Positions 12,660-23,131 are shown, counted from the stretch's first letter. The stretch is 64,000 nucleotides of DNA from Symbiodinium natans (GCA_905221605.1 CAJNDS010002266.1:1-64000); one strand, 5' to 3'. Program-made: numbers and translations. Notes: generated by a model from the letters alone, not told the origin.

Positions 12660-12838
12660 ACCCTACACCCCAAACCCCAAACCCCAAACCCAAACCCAAA
12701 ACCCCAAACCCTAAACCCTAAACCCAAACCCTAAACCCAAAACCCAAAACCCAAAACCCAAAACCCAAAACCCTAAACCCTAAACCCTAAACCCTAAACC
12801 CTAAACCCTAAACCCTAAACCCTAAACCCTAAACCCTC
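12660..12838. repeat. Telomere-like array inside a PPR intron
   Basis: CCCTAAA units mixed with CCCAAAA/CCCCAAA variants fill most of the interval between two PPR exons. On the sense (minus) strand this reads TTTAGGG/TTTTGGG, right after the upstream exon. Confidence 0.85.
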
Positions 12839-12856
12839 ATCCGAAACCAAAACAGC

Positions 12857-12956
12857 CCAGTCTCGAGGAGGAGTGCGAGAGCCATGAGCCAATCGCTTCC
12901 TTGCTCACATGCACTGATTGCGGTGTTGAAGCTGATCCTCGGTTCCGCAACCAGCC
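12857..12956 (-). CDS. PPR protein, small exon with one repeat
   Basis: Opens after TCTCTCCAG and reads LVAEPRISFNTAISACEQ then GSDWLMALALLLET, one PPR unit. It ends at a GC donor (ACTGG|GCTG). The acceptor side can be joined in frame to the 13072-13853 exon (see there). Confidence 0.75.
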
Positions 12957-13071
12957 CTGGAGAGAAAAAACAGGCCAAGGCTTCGGGTTCGGGGGTTTGA
13001 TCTTGAGGGGTTTGGGGCGGTTTCAGCACGATGGGCGTTCATAGACCTCCCCCCCCTTCAGGGCACAGAGC

Positions 13072-13853
13072 GGGTCCTGTCTGGCTGAATGGCCTTGCTC
13101 GGCATGTCGGCCAGCAGCTGCACAGCGGATGCCCAGGCGCTGGCCGTCTTACCGGCGCTCATGGCAGCATTGCAACTGTCTGCTAAGGCGATGGACATCC
13201 TGGTCATATAGTCGAAGAGCCCAATTGCCCGCTGCCACTGCTGCCCAACATCGTATGCACAGAGGGCGGTGTTGTATGTAATGGTGGTTGGGGTGAGCCG
13301 AAAGCGAGGGAGCGTGGACAACAGGTTTAGCGCGGCCTGCCACTCCCTCCCCATGTTGCAGGCCCTCATTGTGGTGTTGAAGCTGATGACGTCAGGTTGG
13401 ATCATCTCTGTCAGCATCATCTCGTGCAAGTGCATGGCTGCCTTCCAGTGGCCCCTTCTGGCACAAGCATTGACCACTGTGTTGTAGCTGATGACATCAG
13501 GGCTCTTTCTCGCAGCAGCTATGCTCGTGAACACCACTATGGCCAGTTGCCATCGTCTGCTTCTCTCCGCGATGCTCATGGTGGTATTGAGCCCCGTTAC
13601 GGATGGCAGGACGACCTGCTCTTGCATCCCACCGAGAAACTGCAAAGCCACATCCCAATGCATTTCCACTTGAAACGCACTGAGTGTGGTGTTGTAGCTG
13701 ATGGTATCTGGAACCACGGCACATTCTGAGATGCTCGCAAATATCTGTGCAGCCAGCCTCCAGTTACCTCCCTGAATCGCAGCACTGATGGCGGTGTTGA
13801 AGCTCACAACATCCCTCGCGACGCTTCTTGACTCCATGTTCTGGAAGAGGTAC
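13072..13853 (-). CDS. PPR protein, main exon with about 7 P-class repeats
   Basis: A 782-bp exon opening at GCTCAG|GTACC and carrying about seven consecutive PPR units (signatures such as RDVVSFNTAISAAIQG, VPDTISYNTTLSAFQ, SPDVISYNTVVNACARR, QPDVISFNTTMRACN). Units are about 35 residues, typical of P-class. An in-frame join to the next exon needs a GC donor (GACCC|GCTCTG), which is common in dinoflagellates. The ATG at 13924 lies in the preceding intron sequence and is probably not a start. Together with the exons at 11.6-12.6 kb the protein would have at least 13-14 repeats. It is likely organellar (known for the family); a transit peptide is not identified. Confidence 0.88.
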
Positions 13854-14061
13854 CTGAGCTTCGCACATGGGTATAGACCCCCAAATCGTAGGATCCCCTT
13901 ACAGGAAGGACCCCAATAAGGCACCCCTCATATCGTAAGCCCTCATATGTTCTTCTGTGCTGCCCCTTGGTGGCGATTCCGATACAAGCCGACGCAAGTC
14001 TCAACTCTATAGCACTGCAACCCTAAACCCTAAACCCTCAACCCTAAACCCTAAACCCAGA

Positions 14062-14331
14062 GAGAACAGGGCACAAGGATAGCTGCCATCTCCTGCTCTT
14101 GGCACAAGAGCTCGCTGCTTTGTTGCACTCCAGTGTCGATGGTGGCCCGGCAGTCTTACAAAACATCGAATTCCATGCGCTTGACCCACGGAAACGGGAG
14201 TGGCACCTCGCTTTCTTGGTGGGTCTGGACCAGACCGCGCGGCAGCACCCGCGGATTCCCCGTAGACCTGCCGCCCCTTGCCAGGAATGACTCGGGAATG
14301 CCGAGACAGAGGCAAAGTGGGCAGACAGCAT
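14062..14331 (-). CDS. Probable upstream exon of the PPR gene
   Basis: Minus frame ending in STLECNKAASSCAKSRRWQL, which fits a degenerate PPR unit. The rest (residues 1-60) is unrecognised and Arg/Ser/Gly-rich. A short CCCTAAA run (14020-14060) separates it from the main PPR exon. The start is not defined. Frames on both strands are open here, so confidence is limited. Confidence 0.4.
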
Positions 14332-14722
14332 GGACCAAGGCTGGAATCGCCAAGGCTGGAATCAACAGGCAGTCGTCCCTACCGCAGCGACTTCCAGACA
14401 AAGCCGCGCATGCGACCGACGCGCAGAATGTCCAAATGCAAATTCAGCCTTATGCTTCCACCCTGCCGCTGTCCCACAAGAATGCACTGCAAGTCTGCAA
14501 GGTGCCAGCAACGGCATTCTTGAAGCCAAGACCAAAGCTCCAGAGACCCTAAGCCCTTCAAAACGTAAACCCTACGAACTGAACCCCAAACCCTGTAAAC
14601 CTGAAAAACCCTAAACCTGTCAGAAGGAGTCCAGGCTAGCTCCTATCACAGGACTCTTCTCTCCGGCACTCTGCAAATAAGAGTTGTGTGCGAACGCTGC
14701 CCATACATGACGAAACCTCAGT

Positions 14723-15204
14723 TCAGCTTTGCCTCGTTACGATGCTGCTCTCTGCAATGGGCCCTCCACTCCCCAAAACCCTATGTAAACCTGCAGCAAC
14801 GGAAGCGCGTGTCAGCATGCCGTCTCCTTTTGAGTCAGCACACTTTGGAGTTGCGTGAGCATCTAGAATCTCATGGCAAACGAGGGCTGCCCAAGCCTCC
14901 AGCCTCACGTTGGACAGCTGTTGAAAAGCGTGGCAGAAGAGACTCTCCAGAGCATCTCGACCTTCACCCAATCGTCTCACTTCGGAAAGCCGCCGTGTTA
15001 CTTGTACTCTGGTGTGTCAGGGCCCGGATGTCCGGGAACCACGGTATCGCATGCCCCCCCCAGTGCAGCAGCCAGCCCGCATAACCGGTGCAGACATCTT
15101 GGCGGGCTCGTGTGGGGGAACATCTTCTCGAGAGGCCCTGGTGCAGGTGTTCCATCTGGGTGCCGATGGCCGGGCTTTTGACTATTGAGTCGCCCTGGGG
15201 CCAC
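14723..15204 (-). CDS. Candidate further 5' exon(s) of the PPR gene
   Basis: Two minus frames look coding: 14723-14980 (containing RDALESLFCHAFQQLSNVRL and LEAWAALVCHEIL) and part of 14998-15204. Composition is balanced and the region lies upstream on the same strand as the PPR exons. Intron ends are not resolved; either could belong to another gene. Confidence 0.35.
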
Positions 15205-15427
15205 GCCCGGGTCATCGACGGGGGGAAATCAAAGGCCGAGGGCCTGTATAATTCGCTGCGACGTGCGGTTGTTCTCGCTCTGGGCAACCTGGCCGGTGCT
15301 CTCATGTCCCTCAAGGCCCTAAACTCCACAGACATTGATACCCCTGAACCCCAAAGCCCTATTATAGTAAACTCTGCACGCCAAAGTGCCACCGAACATC
15401 CGCCTTTCATGGCCAACCCCACTCCCC

Positions 15428-15650
15428 CGCCCTAAACCCTAAACCCTATAATCTCAAACCCTATACATCCCAAACCCTAAACCCTAAACCCTAAACCCTA
15501 ACCCCTAAACCCTAAACCCTAAACCCTAAACCCTAAACCCCAAACCCCAAACCCTAAACCCTAAACCCTAAACCCTAAACCCTAGCCCTAAACCTAAACC
15601 CTAAACCCTAAACCCTCAACCCTCAACCCTCAACCCTAAACTCTAAACCC
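15428..15650. repeat. CCCTAAA telomere-like array (about 220 bp)
   Basis: Near-continuous CCCTAAA units with CCCCAAA, CCCTCAA and truncated variants. Confidence 0.95.
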
Positions 15651-15752
15651 CTGCCCGGCCAGCGCTCGCACGGCCCCTTCGTTGGACAGCAGCGCCCCGC
15701 GCAGCGCGCGGCCGAGCTCGGTGGCGTCACTCCATGAGGCCAAAGCCCCCAC
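15651..15752 (-). CDS. Exon-like coding island
   Basis: Opens after CTACAG with GTG GGG GCT and reads ALASWSDATELGRALRGA… then LLSNEGAVRALAGQ. It is clean in one frame, GC-rich, Leu/Ala helical. CCCTAAA array to the left, TTTAGGG to the right. No family recognised. Confidence 0.6.
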
Positions 15753-17119
15753 CTGTAGGGAACTGGGGTGGGTTTAGGGTTTAGGGTTTAGGGTTGAGGG
15801 TTTAGGGTTTAGGGTTTAGGGGTCAGGGATTAGGGTTTGGGTTTACGGCGAGTTTAGGTTTAGGGCTTAGGGTTCCGGGTTTCGGGTTTTTTGGGCTTGG
15901 AATTTCAAAATGAATGATCGGCTTGTGTCAACGCAGTTCGCATTTATGGATTGTGCCATACATGGGTTTAGGGTTCAGGTTTAGGGCTTACGCTTCTGGA
16001 GTTCCGGGCTTGTAGGATGCATCGAGCTTCAGAGCATCTAGGATTCCAGGGTTCGTAGAGTTTGAGGTGCGTGGCTTTAGGGCTTGGGGGTTGTGGGGCT
16101 TGTAGGCTTATAGGGTTTAGGGTGTTTGGGGTGTTTGATGCCGTTGAGGGTGTTAGGGCCCAACTTTCTTAGATCTTCCGCCATCTTCCGCCCCTAAAGC
16201 CTACGAACCCCAAACCCCTGAGGCGCCAGGGACACCGCGCTGGGAAGGGGTTGGCAGCTGGCGATGGTGGCGGCCTGTGGCAGTTTGCGGTTTAGGGTTT
16301 CGGGTTTAGGGTTGCAGCGGGAGTTTAGGGCTTAGGGCTCAGGGTTTAAGGGTGGGTCCAAGGGTAGTTTGTGCGCTTGGGGCCTGAAGGTTTCAAGGCT
16401 TATGGGTTTGGGGGCGTAACGGCTTGAGGGCTCAAGAGTTTAAAGGGCTTGCAAGTTGAAGGGTTCAAGGGGCTAAGAGTGTAAGGTTCAGAGGACTTTT
16501 CGGATTTCCAGAAGCCAATGTCCAGGGTTCAAGGTCTAGGGTTTCGGGCTAAGGGGTCCAGCAACTGCACTGTGAATGTGTACTCTAGAAAGGTGACAGG
16601 GGTCGGCTTGAGCCGCCCTTGTATCTGCAAAGGGTTCACCAGTCAAAGGTGCCTCTGAAACTGCACCTGATACCTCCAACCACCTCCCTAAACCCTAAAC
16701 CCTAAACCCTGAACCCTGAACCCTAAACCCTAAACCCTAAACCCTAAACCCTAAACCCTAAACCCTAAACCCTAAACCCTAACCCACAACAAAAAGCCAA
16801 AGCCCCCAACCGCTGCCACAAAATCACGACAGGGGCACGCATTGAAGGACGTAGCCGTAAGCAGCAGCCATAGTCACAGTGAGGGGCCAGGGGGACGTCG
16901 CGGGTGCCACGGAAGCCTCCCAGCGCGACTCTTCTAGGAGTTCGGGCCTCAGGGGTTTAGGATCCCTAAGGGTTTAGGATCCCCAAAGGGTTTAGGATCC
17001 CCAAGGGTTTAGGACCCTTCTAGGGGTTTAGAGTTTAGGGATACGAGCTCTCAAGCCGGACCCTGCGAACAGAGAAGCCCAGCGAAAACCCGCAAGTTCG
17101 GGGTTCAGGGGTGGAGGGG
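15753..17119. other. Intronic or intergenic mosaic
   Basis: Telomere-like blocks at 15772-15830 and 16684-16785. A weak minus-strand island at about 16845-16930 reads RWEASVAPATSPWPLTVTM. A short tandem (GGGTTTAGGATCCCCAA-type, about 17 bp) lies at 16955-17020. Confidence 0.5.
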
Positions 17120-17266
17120 CCTACTTGGAGGTTCATGGTACTTATTTGCCAGTTGTAACTCTACTTATAACTGTACTTAAACCATATTCGGGCACTTCAG
17201 GAGCTCATAAGTGGATTGCAAGTACAGTTGCGACTGGTTAATAGGTACCATGAACCTCCAAGTAGG
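17120..17266. mobile_element. MITE-like element with 22-bp perfect terminal inverted repeats
   Basis: Left end 17120-17141 and right end 17245-17266 are perfect reverse complements (CCTACTTGGAGGTTCATGGTAC). The complementarity continues imperfectly inward. The core is 103 bp, AT-richer than the flanks and without coding capacity. Confidence 0.7.
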
Positions 17267-17480
17267 ATCTGTCAGCAAGCTCACGGCGACACAATCAGCT
17301 GTACGTAACCCAAGCTGTGACTGCCCAGGCTGGAGGTACCTATGTCCGATCTCCTGACAACTTGCGGCAGAATACCCAAAACCCTGCACCCTAATCCCTA
17401 AACCCTAGACCCTAAACCCTGAACCCTAATCCCTAAACCCTAAACCCTACACCCTAAACCCTAAACCCTAAACCCTAGAC

Positions 17481-17552
17481 GGCCTCCACTGCGCCCAGGG
17501 CGGCGTTCACACACTGAGGAGCCCAGGAGGTTGCGGTGGCGAAGCTCTTCAC
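17481..17552 (-). CDS. Exon-like coding island (24 codons, phase 0-0)
   Basis: CCAG|GTG AAG AGC … GAG GCC|GTCTAG. It reads VKSFATATSWAPQCVNAA then LGAVEA. Clean acceptor and GT donor; flanked by CCCTAAA (left) and TTTAGGG (right). No family recognised. Confidence 0.65.
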
Positions 17553-17705
17553 CTGGGGGGGGGTTTAGGATTGAGGGTTTGGGGTTTCGGGTTTAGGGTT
17601 TAGGGATTTGGGCTTAGGGTTTAGGGTATGGGGTTTCGGGGCTTCGAGGTTTCGGCGGGGGGGGGGGGGGGGGAACCCAAAACCCCGAAACCCTGAACCC
17701 TAAAC

Positions 17706-17803
17706 CTCATAAACTCCTTTGAAACTGTGCGCCAGGAAGCCAAGAGCGTCAAGGCGGGCGCCGCCAAGTCCGAGGTGCGGGCCGTCGTCTGGACTAACTG
17801 CTC
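17706..17803 (-). CDS. Exon-like coding island
   Basis: TTTGCAG|GAGCAG … ATGAG|GTTTAG. It reads EQLVQTTARTSDLAAPAL then TLLASWRTVSKEFM. The plus strand is also open here (NSFETVRQEAKSVKAGAAK), so the strand is slightly uncertain; splice signals favour minus. Strikingly, the donor GT is the start of the TTTAGGG repeat itself. Confidence 0.55.
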
Positions 17804-17818
17804 CTGCAAAGCGTTTGC

Positions 17819-18075
17819 GTTTAGGGTTTAGGGTTTAGGGTTTAGGGTTTAGGGTTTAGGGTTTAGGGTTTAGGGTTTAGGGTTTAGGGTTTAGGGTTTA
17901 GGGTTTAGGGTTTAGGGTTTAGGGTTTAGGGTTTAGTGTTTAGGTTTTAGGGTTTAGGGTTTAGGGTTTAGGGTTTAGGGTTTAGGGTTTAGGGTTTAGG
18001 GTTTAGGGTTTAGGGTTTAGGGTTTAGGGTTTGGGGTTTGGGGTTTAGCGGTTAGGTGTTGGGGTTAAGGTTTAG
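17819..18075. repeat. TTTAGGG array, about 250 bp
   Basis: About 35 near-perfect tandem TTTAGGG units with one TTTAGTG/TTTAGGT defect in the middle, degrading at the right end. Confidence 0.97.
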
Positions 18076-18184
18076 GTAGGATTTAGGTTTTTTTGGGTTT
18101 GGGGCTCGGTTGGCCTCTCTGAAGACGTTCCCTAAATGTGATCCTCCTAAACATAAACAAGGGACAATATCAAGCATCCCAAGG

Positions 18185-18312
18185 CCCCTAAACCCTAAAC
18201 CCTAAACCTAAACCCTAAACCCTAAACCCTAAACCCTAAACCCTAAACCCTAAACCCTAAACCCTAAACCCTGAACCCTGAACCCTAAACCCTAAACCCT
18301 AAACCCTAACCC
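18185..18312. repeat. CCCTAAA array, about 125 bp
   Basis: Near-perfect CCCTAAA units facing the 17819-18075 array, so the two form a large inverted repeat around about 110 bp. Confidence 0.95.
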
Positions 18313-18319
18313 GTCTATA

Positions 18320-18401
18320 GTGGCTCCAGAGCCGCAACCAGGTCTTCGTCACCCTCCGACTGGGGCCACACGGCCATCCAGACCTTCTGTGGGCCACTTG
18401 G
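18320..18401 (-). CDS. Exon-like coding island
   Basis: Opens after CCCTCAG and reads PSGPQKVWMAVWPQSEGD then EDLVAALEPL. The 3' end is approximate, since an in-frame TAG follows in what should be intron. CCCTAAA left, TTTGGGG right. Confidence 0.6.
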
Positions 18402-19328
18402 CTGAGGGTTTGGGGGGTTTGGGGGTTTGGGGTTTGGGGGTTTGGGGCTTGGGGTTTGGGGGTTTGGGGCTTGGGGCTTGGGTTTCGGGTTTGGAGGGTT
18501 TAGGGTTTGGAATTTGGGGTTTGGGTTTGAAGGTGAAGGGTTTTGGGGTTTGGGGTTTGGGGTTTAAGGGTTAAGGGTTTAAGGTTTCGGGGCTTGTCTT
18601 TCTTAGGGTGGCAGGGGCCCAGGAACCGAGCCGGGACAGAGGGGCTCTCTCTCTCTCTCTCTCTCGCTCTCGCTTTCTCGCGATTAGTTTGATTTCCTTT
18701 ATTTGTTTTGTTTTGTTTTCTTTTCTTGTCTTTTCTCTTATTTTCTTTTCTTTTCTTTCTTTCTCTCTTTTCTTTCTCTCTCTCTCTCTCTCTCCATAAA
18801 TAAATAAATAAATATATATATATATATATAGACACGCACACAAACAGCTCCACGTTTATCATGCTTCTGCACGCATGCATTATCCATATCATACTGTATT
18901 CGTACACTATCTGGTATATGTTATGGTTCGGGGTTCAGGGGCTCAGGCAGTACACAGAACTTGCTGGCTGGGGTGCTTGGTGCAATGAATCTTGAGTTGC
19001 ACGGTCTTCCGGCTTCGGAAACATAAACCCTAAACACGAAACCCGAAACCCTAAACCTGCCATCTATGGCATCTCTTTGCCCTCTGAAAAATTCAGGCGT
19101 TGACTTCACAAAGGCCCCAAGCCCGCACCCCCAACCCGCCAACGACGAGGATCAACTTAGACAGACCAACGCCCCCTGAATCCGAAGCCCTGACCTCTAA
19201 GCCCTCCAGAGACCCCTTTATAACCCTAAACCCTAAGCCCTAAGCCCTAAACCCTAAACCCTCAACCCCCAAACCCCTAAACCCCTAGCCCTAATCCCTA
19301 AACCCCTGAACCCCTGAACCCCTGAACC
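18402..19328. other. TTTGGGG-variant array, pyrimidine tract and (TA)n
   Basis: 18405-18590 is a TTTGGGG/TTTAGGG-like G-rich array; 18645-18795 is a (TC)n-type pyrimidine tract; 18797-18832 is (TAAA)n/(TA)n. 18900-19210 has no clear exon; 19220-19325 is degenerate CCCTAAA. Open frames across the TC tract (Arg/Glu/Lys or Ser/Leu runs) are low-complexity artefacts. Confidence 0.7.
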
Positions 19329-19440
19329 GGGAGCCCGCCGAAGTGGCCTCCAGCGCGGGCCCCCGCAAAGGCTGCGAGGTGCTCGCGAAGTCAGCGATGC
19401 GCACTGCGAAGAGGACCTGCTCCTTCTGACTGGCCGGCTT
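19329..19440 (-). CDS. Exon-like coding island
   Basis: Reads KPASQKEQVLFAVRIADF then ASTSQPLRGPALEATSAG after an AG at 19441-19442. CCCTAAA flanks it on the left. No family recognised. Confidence 0.55.
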
Positions 19441-19499
19441 CTTCGTAGGGACTGGATGTAGGGCTTGGGGTTTCGGGTAGTGAGGGAATGAGGGCGCCC

Positions 19500-19600
19500 T
19501 CTATACTCCCATACTCCCTTGAAGGGTATATATATATATGTATACATATATATATATATTTATTTATTATATATATATATATGCTACCCTCCCCCCCCCT
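19500..19600. repeat. AT-rich (TATA)n microsatellite
   Basis: ATATAT-type run with a following C-run; probable intron content. Confidence 0.8.
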
Positions 19601-19760
19601 CCCCCCGGCCATCCGCGCTTTTTGCGGTTAGCCATGCTTGTTCTGATGTTTTTTGGTGGCTGTCCGTCTTTTCGTAACTAGTTTGTGCACTTAAACCCTA
19701 AACCCTAAACCCTAAACCCTCAACCCTCAACCCTAAACCCTAAACCCTAAAGGAACCTTG

Positions 19761-20023
19761 AACCTTGAATCTTGAATCCCGGAGTATTGAAGTTCAATGC
19801 TGAGGATTGAACTTCAATACTCCGGGATTCAAGATTCAAGGTTGCAGGGAAAAGTTTCCCCGGGATCTTGAATCCAGGGTGAGGAGTATTGAAGTTCAAT
19901 CCCCCGGATTGAACTTCAATACTCCGGGCCCCGGGATTCAAGATCCCGGGGAAACTTTTCCCGGGAACCTTGAATCTTGAATCTTGATTGAAGTTCAATC
20001 CGGGGCATTGAACTTCAATACTC
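19761..20023. repeat. Cluster of nested perfect hairpins
   Basis: 19761-19798 and 19806-19843 are perfect 38-bp reverse complements around a 7-bp loop. 19847-19875 pairs perfectly with 19934-19962 (29 bp) and encloses another hairpin built from ATTGAAGTTCAAT/ATTGAACTTCAAT. A third ATTGAAGTTCAAT pair lies at about 19987-20018. The building blocks are reused several times. A frame reading through it (19747-19998) is a by-product. Confidence 0.9.
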
Positions 20024-20445
20024 CTTGTCCCTCATCGTGCTTAACCATTGAGGCCTAGACACTATGCACTCTAGAAACACCAGACACCAGTAAGTAGATA
20101 ACATCGTCACACTATAGTAGCAGAAGATAACAAGACTGAAGCTTTGAAGTAAGGAAGCTCTGAAGTTACTTATCCCCCCCCAAAAGGCGTGGATAACTGG
20201 GGGGGGGGGGGCACCATATATATATATATATATAAAGATATAGATATATAGGGCCCCGACTTCCCTCATTCCCTACTAAGACCCCGTAGGTTGAAGGGAG
20301 TTCGGACTCTCCGGCCCCAACCCACGGGAAAGTGGGCCTTGGCATCTTTCTTTCAGGTGTTTTTGTTAGCATTCTTGGGTTTTGGGGTTTAAGGTGCAAC
20401 TTCTGAACGCCATGACCCCTAAACCCTAAACCCTAAACCCTAAGC
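20024..20445. other. No gene seen
   Basis: AT-richer unique sequence with a G-run (20199-20210), a (TA)n run (20215-20250) and a short CCCTAAA block (20415-20445). Confidence 0.5.
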
Positions 20446-20534
20446 CCTGGAGTTTCGGGACATCCAGGACGACCACGGGGCTCTCCTCTCGAGGCACGAA
20501 TCGCAGAAACTGGGCGCAGTCCGTCATCAGCAAC
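20446..20534 (-). CDS. Exon-like coding island
   Basis: CTAGAG|G TTG CTG ATG … CTC CAGG|GCTTAG (GC donor). It reads LLMTDCAQFLRFVPREES then PVVVLDVPKLQ. This is one of the clearest islands and could be a catalytic-domain fragment; no family is assigned. Confidence 0.65.
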
Positions 20535-20908
20535 CTCTAGGGTGTAGGGTTGAATCCATCACTTGAATCAGCTTGCGTCTGGCGTTGGTACGTAGGGCCT
20601 TTGGGGAACTTCCGCGCTCTGAGTACTCTCAAGTTTGAGTCCGAGCTCTCTATGTCTAGACCTGCGGACAAAAAGTTGGATTAATATGGGCTACCCCTTT
20701 AAACCCGAAGCCGCAGAAAAAGCACTTATCGGGCATGGGGATGTTTGGAGTGCAGGGCTTGCGGCTTTAGCTTCGTCCAACCCCGATAAGCCCCGAGCAT
20801 GCCCTTGCCCTGATCAAGTGTGGGGGGTGCCTTGGCCGCCTAGGTAGAGAATGTCGGGTTGTGCTAGGAATTTTGGGTTTAGGGCTTTTGGAGCTTCGGT
20901 TTTTGAGA

Positions 20909-20999
20909 GCATCCTCCGGCCCAGGGGCACGCATATCTCCGGCCGCGTCATGGCGGCAAAGACGGCCCGCGCCCGCTTTGGCAGCTCCTGGGGAGTCGC
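20909..20999 (-). CDS. Exon-like coding island
   Basis: CCCTCGCAG|GCG ACT CCC … reads ATPQELPKRARAVFAAMT then RPEICVPLGRRML. The 3' end is approximate. Confidence 0.55.
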
Positions 21000-21145
21000 C
21001 TGCGAGGGCGTAACTTGGGAGAGGGCGAAGCATCATCTGGGGATCCTAGACCCTAATTGCCAAACTCAAAACCCAAGACCCTGAAGCCTAAAACTCAACT
21101 TTCGGCCGTCTTTTGGGTTCGAGTTTCTTTCATGGCTTCCCTCAC

Positions 21146-21223
21146 CTCCATGGCCAGCTTGGCCCAGTGCTGCGCCAGCTGCCGCACGCCGTTCGCGTCT
21201 TGGAGCTGCGCGGCCGATGCTAC
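21146..21223 (-). CDS. Exon-like coding island (26 codons, phase 0-0)
   Basis: GGCTAAG|GTA GCA … ATG GAG|GTGAGG, a consensus-like GT donor. It reads VASAAQLQDANGVRQLAQ then HWAKLAME, a probable amphipathic helix. Confidence 0.65.
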
Positions 21224-21514
21224 CTTAGCCACTCCCCTGATCCGTTGGGGTGGGAAGAACAGGGGCCTGGGCGGGTTCGGTGTCGGGTTTAGAATTTAGG
21301 GTGTATAGGGTTTAGGGCTTAGGGTTTGGGTTCAGGGTTTCGGGTTTATAGGTGCACTTCAGTACCCTGAAACTGGGATGCCGAGGTGCGAGGTCGTCTT
21401 CACCTGGCAGCTCAATTACAGGTCGGGGTCTATGTGCTCATCTGTTCTAGCTAAATGGGCTCTCTGATTCCCTGAAGGCCAGAAAAACTGCAACCCCAAA
21501 ACCCCTGAGTCTTA

Positions 21515-21813
21515 TTTAGGGTTTAGGGTTTAGGGTTTAGGGTTTAGGGTTTAGGGTTTAGGGTTTAGGGTTTAGTTTAGGGTTTAGGGTTTAGGGTTTA
21601 GGGTTTAGGGTTTAGGGTTTAGGGTTTAGGGTTTAGGGTTTAGGGTTTAGGGTTTAGGGTTTAGGGTTTAGGGTTTAGGGTTTAGGGTTTAGGGTTTAGG
21701 GTTTAGGGTTTAGTGTTTAGGTTTTAGGGTTTAGGGTTTAGGGTTTAGGGTTTAGGGTTTAGGGTTTAGGGTTTAGGGTTTAGGGTTTAGGGTTTAGGGT
21801 TTAGGGTTTAGGG
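21515..21813. repeat. TTTAGGG array, about 300 bp (longest in the window)
   Basis: About 42 near-perfect units. It contains the same internal TTTAGTGTTTAGGTTTTAGGG defect seen in the 17819-18075 array, suggesting one was copied from the other. Confidence 0.97.
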
Positions 21814-21902
21814 TAGTTACAATGGTCCCTTAGTATGGGCCGTTCAATTGGGGACCCTTCTATATAAATACCCGAACAGGTTCAGGGCCCATGAAATTAC
21901 CC
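21812..21902. mobile_element. Foldback element related to 11206-11347
   Basis: GGGTAGTTACAATGG at the left and CCATGAAATTACCC at the right are imperfect inverted repeats, with paired GGGCC motifs inside. It abuts the long TTTAGGG array. Confidence 0.4.
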
Positions 21903-22445
21903 TCCCAAAAGCCAACCCGAACTCCCTCAACTCCCCTAAACTCCCCTGAGCCCCAAGCCCCAACCCTAAACTCTAAGCCCTCAACCCAACCCGAAACCCC
22001 AACCCGAAGCCCTAACCCTAACCCCTAAACCCTACAGGGCCTAGGCCGCCCTGCAGGGGGGGCGGCGATTAGCTTAGGGCTACCCCAAAACCCCAGACCA
22101 GTCAAGCTAGGCTGAGGCCAGGAGGGGTGTGGCAACACACGCCCGCACCCTTTGACCCCCTGGCTGCTGAAAGTGGCCATGGGTGACGGAAAGGTTTTTT
22201 TGAAAGTAAGCGATTGTCATGAGTTTATAGGTTTGGGTGGTTTTGCCGCCTCGGACGGCGTGGGGTGGGAGAAAAGTATTAGATGGCCCTCCACAATCGG
22301 GCCAGAGCTGCTCTTCGCACCTGACTGACGAGGCATTCAAGCCGCTTCTGCATCCTAACCTTCACAGCATCTACGCCCTACTATTTTCAGCAGACCCTAA
22401 ACCCTAAACCTAAACTGCCCAAAGCTCTCCACTGCCCAAAGCTCT

Positions 22446-22521
22446 CCCTCCCAGTTCGCCTTCCAGAGCACGGCGCATCAGGGTCTTGGCCAAGTCGGTG
22501 CCCATCCTTCCGACAAGGACG
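22446..22521 (-). CDS. Exon-like coding island
   Basis: Reads SVLVGRMGTDLAKTLMRR then ALEGELGGRALGSGE after CTGAAAG. TTTAGGG follows on + to the right. Ends approximate. Confidence 0.5.
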
Positions 22522-23131
22522 CTTTCAGGGCTCAGGGGGCTCCTGGGGTATAGGGTTTAGGGTTTGAGGTTTACGGTTCAGGGTTTGGGTAGGAGTTCCG
22601 AACTTCCGGGAGTTTTGTCTTAAGGGTTTTCCGGGCGTTCCGGGGTTGAGGAGCTCCGAAATTCCAGGATTTAGGGCTTGCGGGTTTAGGGGTGCAGAGT
22701 TTCAGGGTTTAGGGATGCTAAGATGAAGCTGGTCGAACAGCAATCCTCCAAAGTCTACGCCCATACAAACAAAGGCCAACCCGGCTGAAGAGGATCGGGC
22801 CCCACCAGCACCAAAATCATACAACCAAAGCTGCTGAACCCTGCAATACCCCATTCTAAACTGTAAAGGTAAAGCCACCTCCAGCAAATCGTAGACAGAG
22901 GCTTTTTCTAGTGTTGATTGGCGCTCCCATGCGCTCCCCAATATCGCCTGCCTCGATACAGCTGTGCCCCAAAGCCCCTGAGAGCCTCAACTGCGCAAAC
23001 GAGCAACAATAGTAACCTAAGCCGCAACACCCAAACCCCTAAAGGCCCTCCTAAAGGCCCTGAAGCCCTGAAGGCCTTAAAGGCCCCAAAGGCCCTAATT
23101 CTTCCAAGCGCTGCAGCTGGTCTGCTCAGGC
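22522..23131. other. No gene seen
   Basis: TTTAGGG traces at 22555-22600; AT-neutral unique sequence; short Pro/Lys-rich plus frame (22918-23229) from degenerate CCCTAAA-like units. Confidence 0.45.

Noticed and set aside
18500-18907. Arg/Glu/Lys-rich protein on minus at 18.5-18.9 kb, and similar ones at 28.7-29.3 and 29.4-29.9 kb
   Set aside because: Translation of TC/GA microsatellites in all frames.
19747-19998. 83-codon protein across the hairpin cluster
   Set aside because: Arises from palindromic modules open on both strands.
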